A stretch of 64,000 nucleotides of DNA from Oscillospiraceae bacterium (GTDB lineage Bacteria; Bacillota_A; Clostridia; Oscillospirales; Oscillospiraceae). This document shows positions 45,159 through 52,762 of this stretch, in pieces. The position numbers and the translations under genes were made by a program. Under the pieces are notes generated by a model, which made no database searches, was not told where the DNA came from, and worked only from the letters and a program-made list of their open reading frames with translations. Positions within the stretch are counted from its first letter, which is position 1, and the number at the start of each line of letters is the position of its first letter. The stretch lies in contig SVLP01000003.1 of the NCBI GenBank assembly GCA_015067895.1, positions 62,001 to 126,000 of the forward strand, given 5' to 3'.

Positions 45159-45848
45159 TTAGGCGAAGAACAGACCGTTCAGGGTCATGGGATCGATGTA
45201 CTCGCCGTCCTTGTAGACGCGCATGTTGCCGGAGGCGACCTCGTCGATCAGCATCACGTTGCCCTCGGCATCGTAGCCGAACTCGAACTTGATGTCGTAC
45301 AGCTCCAGGCCCTTCTCGGCCAGGTCGTCGGCGACGATCTTGGTGATGGCCTGGGTCTGAGCCTTCAGGGAGTCGTACTGCTCGGCGGTCATGACGCCCA
45401 GATCCACCAGACCGTCCTTGGTGACCAGGGGATCGCCCAGGGCATCGTTCTTGAAGGTGGTCTCGACGTAGTAGGGCAGATCCTGGCCCAGCTCGCAGTA
45501 CTGGTTGTAGCGGCGGTAGAAGGAGCCCACGGCCTTGCGGCGGCAGATGACCTCCAGACCCTTGCCGAAGACCTTGGCGGGCAGGACTTCCATGGTGGTA
45601 TTGGCCAGATCGGCGGAGACATAGTGGGTGCGGATGCCGGCGGCGTTGATCTTCTCGAAGTAGTAGATGGACATGCGCAGGTTGACGTCGCCCACGCCCT
45701 CGATGGTCAGGCCAACGGAGTTCTCGCCGGGATCGAACACGCCGTCCTTGCCGGTGCAGTCGTCCTTGAACAGCAGCAGGCAATTGCCGTTGGGCAGCTC
45801 ATAAACGTTCTTGGTCTTGCCGGTGTACAGCAGCTTGAGATTTTCCAT
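45159..45848 (-). CDS. purC: Phosphoribosylaminoimidazole-succinocarboxamide synthase
   Basis: Seventh step: joins CAIR and aspartate with ATP to make SAICAR. 229 residues. [16 protein letters not shown] at the N-terminus, DCTGKDG, and the C-terminal [21 protein letters not shown] with the conserved Lys and Asp/Glu. Second gene of the operon, 127 bases after purE; that gap holds a long hairpin repeat. Confidence 0.97.
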   Translation of the reverse strand: MENLKLLYTGKTKNVYELPNGNCLLLFKDDCTGKDGVFDPGENSVGLTIEGVGDVNLRMSIYYFEKINAAGIRTHYVSADLANTTMEVLPAKVFGKGLEVICRRKAVGSFYRRYNQYCELGQDLPYYVETTFKNDALGDPLVTKDGLVDLGVMTAEQYDSLKAQTQAITKIVADDLAEKGLELYDIKFEFGYDAEGNVMLIDEVASGNMRVYKDGEYIDPMTLNGLFFA

Positions 45849-45898
45849 AGTAATTAACCTCTTTCAAATAAAAATTAAAGGTGGATAGACGGTTGAAA

Positions 45899-45972
45899 GA
45901 TATGAGATATAAGATAGGAGATATTAGATATTCTTCATTTCAGTCCATCTCATATCCTATATCTCATATCTA
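45899..45972. repeat. AGATATGAGAT hairpin repeat, copy 2
   Basis: GATATGAGATATAAGATAGG pairs with the complement CCTATATCTCATATC at the right. Same family and orientation as 42494-42576 but in a different pur spacer. Confidence 0.75.
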
Positions 45973-45975
45973 AGT

Positions 45976-46470
45976 TTACTTGTTGAGTTCTGCCTGGAGG
46001 GCAGCGTCCTTCTTCAGGACGGTTGCAGCATCGCTTGCGCGCTTGGCGTCGAGCTTCTCAGCCAGCTCGGGCTCGGACACGGCGATGATCTGGGCAGCCA
46101 GCAGCGCGGCGTTGACACCGCCGTTGACAGCCACGGTAGCCACGGGGATGCCGGAGGGCATCTGCACGGTGGCGAGCAGCGCGTCCAGACCGTCCATCAT
46201 GCCGCCCTTGCAGGGGATGCCGATGACGGGCAGAGTGGTATTGGCGGCGATGGCTCCGGCCAGATGGGCGGCCATACCGGCGGCGGCGATGATGCAGCCA
46301 AAGCCATTGGCGCGGGCGTTCAGGGCAAAGTCCCGGGCCTCCACGGGGGTGCGGTGGGCGGAGTAGATGTGCGTCTCATAGGGCACGCCCAGGGTATCGA
46401 GCATGTCCATAGCCTTGCGCAGGATGGGCAGATCGCTGTCGCTGCCCATGACGATTCCGACTTTCTTCAT
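45976..46470 (-). CDS. purE: 5-(Carboxyamino)imidazole ribonucleotide mutase / AIR carboxylase
   Basis: Sixth step: makes CAIR. The 164-residue product has [26 protein letters not shown] with the conserved His, and [17 protein letters not shown]. Its middle ([20 protein letters not shown], then [10 protein letters not shown]) differs from the usual AGGAAHLPGM pattern of class I enzymes. No purK is in the operon, so it may carboxylate AIR directly. First gene after the riboswitch; GGAGGTCAAC precedes the ATG. Confidence 0.94.
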   Translation of the reverse strand: MKKVGIVMGSDSDLPILRKAMDMLDTLGVPYETHIYSAHRTPVEARDFALNARANGFGCIIAAAGMAAHLAGAIAANTTLPVIGIPCKGGMMDGLDALLATVQMPSGIPVATVAVNGGVNAALLAAQIIAVSEPELAEKLDAKRASDAATVLKKDAALQAELNK

Positions 46471-46493
46471 GTTGACCTCCTTAACAGTCAATA

Positions 46494-46606
46494 AAAATGC
46501 AACAGGGCACACCCGTCTATCGACAAGTGTGCCCAGACGGTCGGCCAAAACACAGCTTCGGTTTCCCCGGTGTCGCTTCACCTTGTTCCGTCAGTCACCC
46601 GAAGCC
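46494..46606 (-). promoter_or_regulatory. ZTP (pfl-motif) riboswitch with terminator platform
   Basis: On the minus strand the leader of purE contains the pfl/ZTP hallmarks: GGGTGACTGACGG near 46590-46602, then GGTGAAGCGACACCGGGGAA, and GGCCGACCGTCTGGGCA at 46530-46546. The last bases overlap a terminator stem GGGCACAC (46527-46534) with GTGTGCCC (46505-46512), followed by ATTTTTA. ZTP binding should prevent termination and turn on de novo purine synthesis when 10-formyl-tetrahydrofolate is short. Family recognition is from consensus memory. Confidence 0.9.
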
Positions 46607-46619
46607 TTATTACGAGGTC

Positions 46620-46648
46620 ATTCTAGCACAAAACTGCGCATTCGGCAA
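46620..46648 (-). promoter_or_regulatory. Promoter of the purine operon
   Basis: Minus-strand TTGCCG (46643-46648) and TAGAAT (46620-46625), 17 bases apart, placing transcription start just upstream of the ZTP aptamer. Confidence 0.75.
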
Positions 46649-46730
46649 GGGGCGGGGATAAAATATTATGTATGAAGATTTTCCGACAGGTTTTGCAAAA
46701 ATAGTCAAAAACGACAAGATTTTCCCGCCA

Positions 46731-47585
46731 TTAGAATTTGCTGCGGATCCCATCGGCGCCTGCCTTTACGGCTGATCCCCACCCGGCGCCCAGAGCGTAC
46801 GCCAGGTGCGCATATTCGTCCGCGCCACCGCGCACATGCGCTACCCTCCAGGCTCCCGCATCGCTTCCGGGAGCGATCAGACCACCAATTTGTGCAAAAC
46901 GGCGGGCGTTTTCCACAGCACTTTCGTAGATGCGCCGGACAGCCGTTTCGTCAAAACGACCGCTGCCGCGGAGGTTGCCGATGGCGGACAGGGTCGGGCA
47001 CCAGATGGTGCCGTGCTCCTTCATCGCCATCAAGGCATCCCCGTCCAGATAGGCCCCGTGCTCGACGGAATCGGCCCCCGCCGAAGCGGCTGTCTCCACC
47101 GTCCGGGCTCCGTTGGCATGGGCCATGACGGCGAAGCCCTCGGCATGGGCGATATGGATCAGCTCCCGGATCAGCTTTGGGTCAAGGCCCTCCTCGCTGA
47201 GGACACCAAACCGGTCGAAGTCCATGATGCCGGAGATCATGATTTTGATAAAATCCGCACCCTGACGGCGGCGCTCGGCCACCAGCGCGGCATATTCCTT
47301 CAAATCGTGGTATTTTTCCCCGATAAAGCCGCCGTAATGTCCGGAGCAGATGAGCGGAGCCAGCGGTGTACGGTACGTGATGCCCCACTCCCCTGCTTCC
47401 TCCCTGGCCGCAGCACCCACGCCCCATTTATCGCCGCCGTCGCGCAGATAGGTAAAGCCCGCATCAGCGTACGCCTTCAGCCGTTCACGAATCAAGGCAC
47501 GATCCGGCTGCATCCGGTGCGTGTCGATGGCACCACGCCAGTCCGCGCCGTCCAGCACCATATGGATGTGACAATCTGCTTTCAT
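46731..47585 (-). CDS. Amidohydrolase family metal-dependent hydrolase
   Basis: A 284-residue TIM-barrel hydrolase. CHIHMVLDG gives the HxH metal pair, DFIKIMISG the bridging Lys, VMAHANGARTVETA and SVEHGAYLD the His ligands and APGSDAG the catalytic Asp. Together they match the two-metal subtype related to imidazolonepropionase and prolidase-like amidohydrolases. At 284 residues it lacks the extra beta-sandwich domain of larger members. Substrate unknown. Independent transcription unit just upstream of the purine operon promoter, in tail-to-head order. Confidence 0.85.
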   Translation of the reverse strand: MKADCHIHMVLDGADWRGAIDTHRMQPDRALIRERLKAYADAGFTYLRDGGDKWGVGAAAREEAGEWGITYRTPLAPLICSGHYGGFIGEKYHDLKEYAALVAERRRQGADFIKIMISGIMDFDRFGVLSEEGLDPKLIRELIHIAHAEGFAVMAHANGARTVETAASAGADSVEHGAYLDGDALMAMKEHGTIWCPTLSAIGNLRGSGRFDETAVRRIYESAVENARRFAQIGGLIAPGSDAGAWRVAHVRGGADEYAHLAYALGAGWGSAVKAGADGIRSKF

Positions 47586-47679
47586 ACAATCTCTCCTCGT
47601 ATTTCACTGTAGGGTGGGGGCATGACCCCACCGACCCAGTTAGACAACCGGCCCGCCAAACCAGAAGTGCCGGGTTCAA

Positions 47680-47836
47680 TACTAATTCTTGGTTAAATGG
47701 TTTAAGAGCTTTCCGAGGATAAATTGTGCCAGAAAAGGCCGAGGACGACGGTGGGCTGTCGCCCACCTAGGACGAGAACGCACTATGGCGCAATTTAGAC
47801 CGGGAAGAATGAAACAGTTTAATCAAGAGTTCGTAC
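47680..47836. repeat. Inverted-repeat element with TTAATCAAGAGTT-like ends
   Basis: Left end ATACTAATTCTTGGTTAAA and right end GTTTAATCAAGAGTTCGTAC are imperfect inverted copies. The same sequence forms a perfect palindrome at 50840-50880. Confidence 0.6.
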
Positions 47837-47847
47837 AAAGCTTCTGC

Positions 47848-47950
47848 TGTCATTGCGAGCCCGTAGGGCGCGGCAATCTCCCGGTACTGCGTCACAAATT
47901 TGTATATCGTACCGGGAGATCGCCGCGTCGCTTTGCTCCTCGCGATGACA
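47848..47950. repeat. MITE-like palindromic repeat, copy C
   Basis: Bounded by TGTCATTGCGAG and CTCGCGATGACA; inner arms GGCAATCTCCCGGTAC and GTACCGGGAGATCGCC. Inserted inside the nested region. Confidence 0.82.
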
Positions 47951-48041
47951 TGGAAGCTTTGAGCTGGTTCTTCTATTTGGAGCAGGTAGTCATCGAACCT
48001 GGTCGGCTGGGGGCAGTACCACCCACCCTACAGAGGATGGC

Positions 48042-48085
48042 AAAACAGTGGATAGCCCACAGCCGTAACTGTCAACTATCCACTG
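48042..48085 (-). terminator. Terminator of metG
   Basis: CAGTGGATAG (48046-48055) pairs with CTATCCACTG (48076-48085). On the minus strand the stem is followed by TTTTG, shortly after the metG stop. The region also carries tandem TTGACAG/TTGATAG units. Confidence 0.65.
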
Positions 48086-48102
48086 TCAACTATCGACTTA
48101 CA

Positions 48103-50076
48103 TCAGCACAGCTTTGCGCCTGCGGGGATGGCGTCGTCCACCATCAGCAGGTTCAGCTTCTCCTCACCGTTCTCGGTGTGGACGGCGGAGATCAGCATGC
48201 CGCAGGACTCCCGGCCCATCATCTTTCTGGGGGGCAGGTTGGTGATGGCCACCAGGGTCTTGCCGATCAGCTCCTCGGGCTTGTAGAACTTGGCGATGCC
48301 GGAGAGGATCTGGCGGTCGGTGCCGGTGCCGTCGTCCAGGGTAAACTGGAGCAGCTTGTCGGACTTCTTGACGTTCTTGCACTCCTTGACCTTCACGGCG
48401 CGGAAGTCGGACTTGCAGAAGGTGTCGAAGTCCACCTTCTCCTCGGAATAGGGCTCGATCTCAATGGCGGGAACGGCGGGAGCGGACATCTTGGCCTTCA
48501 GCTCCTCCAGGTAGGCAAGCTCCTTCTCCACATCCAGACGGGGGAACAGGACGGGGCCGACAGTGGTCGTCCAGACGGCCTTGTCGTCGGCGCAGTAGCA
48601 CACGGCATCCAGGCCCCGGGCCTCAGCGGGCACGTTCAGCATGTTCAGGATCTTCTCGGCGGACTCGGGCATGAAGGGGGTAATCAGGATGGCGGCGATG
48701 CGGATGCACTCGCACAGGTTCTTCATGACGGTCAGCAGTCTGGGCTTGGTATCCTCGGACTTGGCCAGGATCCAGGGGGTGGTCTCGTCGATATACTTGT
48801 TGGCACGATCCAGCAGACGGAAGATCTCATTCAGGGCAACGGAGAACTGGAACTTGTCCATCTGAGCGGTGTACTTCTCGATGACATCCTGGGCCAGAGC
48901 CTTCAGCTCCTCATCCAGGGGTGCGCTCTCGCCGCCCTCGGCCAGGGAGCCTGCAAAATACTTCTGGTTCATGGCCACGGTGCGGGAAACCAGGTTGCCC
49001 AGGGTGTTGGCCAGGTCGGTGTTGATGGTACCCATCAGCAGCTCGTTGGTGAAGTTGCCGTCGGAGCCGAAGGGGAAGGTGCGCAGCAGGAAGAAGCGCA
49101 GGGCATCCACGCCGAACCGCTCGGACAGGATGTAGGGATCGACAACATTGCCCCGGGACTTGGACATCTTCTCGCCGTTGAAGTTCAGCCAGCCGTGGCC
49201 GTAGACCTTCTTGGGCAGGGGCAGCTCCAGGCTCATGAGCATGGCGGGCCAGATGATGGAGTGGAAGCGGACGATCTCCTTGCCCACGAAGTGGACATCG
49301 GCGGGCCAGAAGTCGTTCAGATCGGTATACTTGTCGTTCTCGAAGCCCAGGGCGGTCATGTAGTTGAACAGAGCATCGATCCAGACGTAGACCACGTGGC
49401 CGGGGTCAAAGTCCACGGGAACGCCCCAGGTGAAGCTGGTACGGGAGACGCACAGATCCTCCAGGCCGGGCTTGATGAAGTTGTTGACCATCTCGTTGAC
49501 ACGGCTGCGGGGCTCCAGGAAGTCGGTGTTCTCCAGCAGATCCTGGATCCGGTCAGCGTACTTGCTGAGCTTGAAGAAGTATGCCTCCTCCTCGGCGTCG
49601 TGAACCTCACGGCCGCAGTCGGGGCACTTGCCGTCGACCAGCTGGCTCTCCGTCCAGAAGGACTCGCAGGGAGTGCAGTACTTGCCCTTGTAGGAGCCCT
49701 TGTAGATGTCGCCGTTGTCGTACATCTTCTTGAAGATCTTCTGGATGGCGGCCACATGGTAGTCGTCGGTGGTGCGGATGAAGCGGTCGTAGCTGATGTT
49801 CATCAGCTTCCACAGATCCAGAACGCCCCGCTCGCCCAGGACGATGTTGTCCACGAACTGCTGGGGGGTGACACCGGCCTCCTTGGCCTTCTCCTCGATC
49901 TTCTGGCCGTGCTCATCGGTGCCGGTCAGGAACTTGACATTGTAGCCCTGGAGCCGCTTGTAGCGGGCCATGGCATCGGTGGCCACGGTGCAGTAGGCAT
50001 GGCCGATATGCAGATTGGAGCTGGGATAATAGATGGGGGTGGTAATGTAGTAATTACCCTTGCATTTGGTGCACAT
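48103..50076 (-). CDS. metG: Methionyl-tRNA synthetase with C-terminal tRNA-binding domain
   Basis: Class I synthetase charging tRNA-Met. 657 residues. The HIGH motif lies in SSNLHIGHAY, a zinc knuckle in CTPCESF and CPDCGR, and KMSKS in GEKMSKSRGN. The last 110 residues form an EMAP/Trbp111-like OB domain (FDTFCKSDFRAVKVKECKNV, ILSGIAKFYKPEELIGKTLV) that aids dimerisation and tRNA binding. Expression is controlled by the T-box upstream. Start after GGAGGAATC. Confidence 0.97.
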   Translation of the reverse strand: MCTKCKGNYYITTPIYYPSSNLHIGHAYCTVATDAMARYKRLQGYNVKFLTGTDEHGQKIEEKAKEAGVTPQQFVDNIVLGERGVLDLWKLMNISYDRFIRTTDDYHVAAIQKIFKKMYDNGDIYKGSYKGKYCTPCESFWTESQLVDGKCPDCGREVHDAEEEAYFFKLSKYADRIQDLLENTDFLEPRSRVNEMVNNFIKPGLEDLCVSRTSFTWGVPVDFDPGHVVYVWIDALFNYMTALGFENDKYTDLNDFWPADVHFVGKEIVRFHSIIWPAMLMSLELPLPKKVYGHGWLNFNGEKMSKSRGNVVDPYILSERFGVDALRFFLLRTFPFGSDGNFTNELLMGTINTDLANTLGNLVSRTVAMNQKYFAGSLAEGGESAPLDEELKALAQDVIEKYTAQMDKFQFSVALNEIFRLLDRANKYIDETTPWILAKSEDTKPRLLTVMKNLCECIRIAAILITPFMPESAEKILNMLNVPAEARGLDAVCYCADDKAVWTTTVGPVLFPRLDVEKELAYLEELKAKMSAPAVPAIEIEPYSEEKVDFDTFCKSDFRAVKVKECKNVKKSDKLLQFTLDDGTGTDRQILSGIAKFYKPEELIGKTLVAITNLPPRKMMGRESCGMLISAVHTENGEEKLNLLMVDDAIPAGAKLC

Positions 50077-50115
50077 TTATTGATTCCTCCTGATGTTCTG
50101 ACCGGCGGCGGTGAA

Positions 50116-50208
50116 AGTGCTGAGTTCTGAGTGCTGAGTGCTGAATAAACGCAACCTTGCCGTAAAGCATCACTTCACTATGCACTCAGCACTCAGCATT
50201 CAGCACTA
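50116..50208. repeat. AGTGCTGAGTGCTGA repeat hairpin in the metG leader
   Basis: Left arm AGTGCTGAGTTCTGAGTGCT, right arm TGCACTCAGCACTCAGCATT. They could form a long imperfect hairpin between the T-box terminator and the metG ribosome binding site. Confidence 0.75.
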
Positions 50209-50226
50209 TAACACTGCAGCCGGTGC

Positions 50227-50452
50227 AAAATAAATCGCCCCTGGAAAATCCAAGGGCGTAAAGATACGCGGTACCACCTTGTTTCGCATTGCGGTGCAAT
50301 GCCTCTTTGACGCTGTGACGGGCGCACCCGGCGCGGCCTACCTATCGACCGCACGGCTCCGAGACCATGTTCCGCGCCCCTCGCCTGCCCCTTTCCAGCT
50401 GCCGGGGCTCTCTGTGAAGCTATCTGCGCGTACTCTTCTCTTCATCGCCTTT
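50227..50452 (-). promoter_or_regulatory. T-box leader (Met specifier) of metG
   Basis: On the minus strand the universal T-box GGTGGTACCGCG lies at 50267-50278. It is followed by a terminator CGCCCTTGGATTTTCCAGGG-type hairpin (50236-50258) and a T-rich run. Upstream are stem I elements: AGAAGAGTA near the 5' end, an AG-bulge-like AGAGAG segment and GGAACATGGTCTCGGAGC, where ATG (50366-50368) sits at the specifier position, fitting methionine. Uncharged tRNA-Met should favour readthrough into metG. Confidence 0.92.
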
Positions 50453-50470
50453 TGTGGGATTGTACGCCCT

Positions 50471-50500
50471 ATTATAGCCACAAAGCAAGCATTTTGTCAA
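50471..50500 (-). promoter_or_regulatory. Promoter of the metG T-box transcript
   Basis: Minus-strand TTGACA (50495-50500) and TATAAT (50471-50476), 18 bases apart. The -35 overlaps the end of the EutN-like gene. Confidence 0.8.
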
Positions 50501-50730
50501 CCATTATTTCCCGCAATTCCCAGGATCACCGCGTCCACGGGGAATTCCGGGCACAGTGTCCCTGCCCCCTCCCCTGCCGCCACCAGCACCACATCGCCGG
50601 TCTGGACACCCACAGGATCCAGCGCCGTCATCAGCGCATAGCCGCAGCGCACCTGGACGAACCGCTTTTCCGCCGCACCCGGCACACCCCGGCTCAGAGC
50701 CACCGCGCCGATCACCGTTCCGATCATCAT
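50497..50730 (-). CDS. EutN/CcmL (BMC-P)-like shell vertex protein, isolated
   Basis: A 77-residue product matching the bacterial microcompartment pentamer fold: GTVIGAVALSRG at the N-terminus, KRFVQVRC, DPVGVQTGDVVLVAAGEG in the middle and FPVDAVILGIAG at the end. Such proteins cap vertices of microcompartments. No hexameric shell gene or encapsulated enzyme is nearby. It starts with AGGTGG 7 bases upstream. It could serve shells encoded elsewhere or have been re-used as a free pentamer. Its stop overlaps the metG promoter. Confidence 0.8.
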   Translation of the reverse strand: MMIGTVIGAVALSRGVPGAAEKRFVQVRCGYALMTALDPVGVQTGDVVLVAAGEGAGTLCPEFPVDAVILGIAGNNG

Positions 50731-50839
50731 ACACATTCCACCTTTCGCCCCTATTGTGCCCCGATCCCGCCGGGCCATTCCGGGGCATATTCTGTTTTTT
50801 CTTGACGGACTGCGAAAGATATCCTGGAATTATCATAGT

Positions 50840-50880
50840 ATACTAACTCTTGATTAAACTGTTTAATCAAGAGTTAGTAT
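50840..50880. repeat. Perfect 41-base palindrome
   Basis: ATACTAACTCTTGATTAAAC, a single T, then the exact complement. Same sequence as the ends of the element at 47680-47836. It may also stop transcripts of the siderophore operon. Confidence 0.85.
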
Positions 50881-50906
50881 TAATCCCGCGTATTTATCTT
50901 GTCAAG

Positions 50907-51947
50907 TTAATTCAGCAGTGCGCCTTCCAGATCGGCCAGCATGGTGTCCAGTGCCTGGACGCCGCCGGTGGAGGTGTACCAGACGTTGGCGTGCTGGATG
51001 AAGTAGACGATCTTGCCATCCTTGTAGCAGTCCAGCTCCTTAATCAGGTCGTTCTCAATGACCTCACGGGCACCCAGGATCCCCTCGTCTGCAGCACCGG
51101 TAGCGGTGGAGCGATCCAGAACGAAGATGTACTCGGGGTTCAGATTGACAATGGTCTCCCAGGAAGCATCCTCACCGTGGGTAGCCTTTTCGATTTCGCC
51201 GACCGTCTCGCCCAGGTTGCTGCCGCCCAGCTCAGCAGCCAGGATGTTCAGCTGGCTCTGGGTGTCCATGATGCTCATAGCGTTGTTATTATACATAGCC
51301 AGCAGGATGTCATGGCCAGCCAGGACAGAATTCAGCGCATCAATTCTGGGCTGGAAGCCGTCGAACATGACGTCGACCTCAGCTTCCTTGCCAAAGATGG
51401 AAGCGATGGTCTGGGCATTGTATCTGGTGCTCTCCACCACGCCCTTTTCGTAGTCCACCGCCAGGTAGACAACAGGGGCGATGGCTTCCAGCTCTGCGTA
51501 CATGGAGCTCAGACGGCCGCCGATGAAGATGATGTCAGGCTCGCAGATGGCGACCTGCTCCAGGTCAGCAGTCTTGACGCTGCCCAGATTCAGAATCGCG
51601 CCGTTGGAGTCGTCAGGGTTGTACTGGGTCAGGTACTCGATGGTGACCTTGGCAGAGCCGACGATGCGGCCGCCCAGGCCCAGGGCGTCAACGATGTCCA
51701 GAGCGGGCATGTCCAGAATGGCGATTCTCTGAGGATCGTAGGGAACCTCAATATCAGCCATCTCCTTGTTGGCGTTCAGGGCCTGAATGGTGATGGTTTC
51801 GGGCTTGGCAGCCTCAGTGTTCTCGGGAGTGGACTGTGCCGCAGGAGCGGTGGTCTCGGGTTCGGTGGTCTCAGCGGGGGCGTTGTCGCAGGCGGCCAGG
51901 CTCAGTGCCATGACCAGAACCAGCAGCAGAGAGATCATTTTCTTCAT
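50907..51947 (-). CDS. Siderophore-type ABC transporter substrate-binding lipoprotein
   Basis: Captures ferric siderophore or heme outside the membrane. The 346-residue product begins with a lipoprotein signal (MKKMISLLLVLVMALSLAAC, lipidated Cys at 20), then a Thr/Glu/Ala-rich linker. The class III binding fold follows: QRIAILDMPALDIVDALGLGG, DLEQVAICEPDIIFIGGRLS and later EYIFVLDRSTATG. It resembles FatB/YclQ-type petrobactin binders. Last gene of an importer operon controlled by a GTTAG-N6-CTAAC operator. Confidence 0.88.
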   Translation of the reverse strand: MKKMISLLLVLVMALSLAACDNAPAETTEPETTAPAAQSTPENTEAAKPETITIQALNANKEMADIEVPYDPQRIAILDMPALDIVDALGLGGRIVGSAKVTIEYLTQYNPDDSNGAILNLGSVKTADLEQVAICEPDIIFIGGRLSSMYAELEAIAPVVYLAVDYEKGVVESTRYNAQTIASIFGKEAEVDVMFDGFQPRIDALNSVLAGHDILLAMYNNNAMSIMDTQSQLNILAAELGGSNLGETVGEIEKATHGEDASWETIVNLNPEYIFVLDRSTATGAADEGILGAREVIENDLIKELDCYKDGKIVYFIQHANVWYTSTGGVQALDTMLADLEGALLN

Positions 51948-52009
51948 GTTGTTTGTTCTCCTTTTCATCATAAAAGTACGGAAAATTTTGCGCGGGGTTA
52001 ATTACGGGA

Positions 52010-52762
52010 TCAATAATATATCGTCAGCGGTCTGCCGCCCACATTCAGGATTTCGAAGTCTACATTGTAGATCTCCTTCAGGTTTTCCCTGGTCATGACT
52101 TCAGCCACAGGGCCGAATTTCGCGATCTTACCATCCAGGAAGGCGCAGATATAGTCAGAGTAGAAAGCGGCGTAGTTGATCTCATGAAGAACCAGGATGA
52201 CGGTCTTGCCCAGCTCATCACAAAGCCGCCGGGCAATGCGCATCAGATTGGATGCGTGGTAGATATCCAGGTTGTTGGTGGGCTCATCCAGCAGGACATA
52301 GTCCGTATCCTGGGCGATGACCATGGCGATGTAGGCCCGCTGCCGCTGGCCGCCGGAAAGCTCGTCGATATACTGATCTTCGAAATCTTCCAGCTCCATG
52401 TAGCGAATGGCTTTATCGACCATATCATGATCTTCTTCCGTCAGACGACTTCCGGAGTAAGGGAAGCGGCCGAAGGACACCAGCTCCCGAACCGTCAGCT
52501 TCATCTGCACATGATTGTGCTGGGTCAGGATGGCAAGATGCTTGGCAAGCTCCCTGCTTTTCCATTTGCTGAGGTCTTCGCCCTCAAACTGGATCACACC
52601 GGCATCCCTGGCAACAAGGCGGGAGATCATACCCATGACGGTGGACTTGCCCGCACCATTGGGGCCGATCAGGGACAAAACCTTGCCCTTTGGCACTTCA
52701 AAGCTGACTTCATTGACAACAGTCTTGTGACCGTAGCTTTTGATCAAATCTTGTACGTTCAT
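52010..52762 (-). CDS. Siderophore-type ABC transporter ATP-binding protein
   Basis: ATPase subunit of the importer. 250 residues. Walker A GPNGAGKSTVM, Q-loop LTQHNHVQ, signature LSGGQRQRAYIAM, Walker B YVLLDEPTNNLD, and the H-loop Leu-His. Similar to YclP/FecE-type proteins. Ends with NVGGRPLTIYY. Its start codon abuts the stop of the permease gene with no gap. Confidence 0.94.
   Translation of the reverse strand: MNVQDLIKSYGHKTVVNEVSFEVPKGKVLSLIGPNGAGKSTVMGMISRLVARDAGVIQFEGEDLSKWKSRELAKHLAILTQHNHVQMKLTVRELVSFGRFPYSGSRLTEEDHDMVDKAIRYMELEDFEDQYIDELSGGQRQRAYIAMVIAQDTDYVLLDEPTNNLDIYHASNLMRIARRLCDELGKTVILVLHEINYAAFYSDYICAFLDGKIAKFGPVAEVMTRENLKEIYNVDFEILNVGGRPLTIYY

Larger units (their letters stand above)
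47608..48032. repeat. Nested inverted-repeat region containing smaller elements
   Basis: CTGTAGGGTGGG at the left end pairs with CCCACCCTACAG near 48021-48032. Inside are a second inverted pair (47680-47836) and MITE copy C (47848-47950). The 517-base gap between the amidohydrolase and metG therefore has no supported gene. Confidence 0.65.

Noticed and set aside
46494..46606. Guanine-type purine riboswitch before purE
   Set aside because: The conserved blocks match the ZTP/pfl motif and not the three-way-junction purine aptamer.
47680..47836. Complete insertion sequence
   Set aside because: The interval of about 157 bases is too short for a transposase and holds no supported frame.
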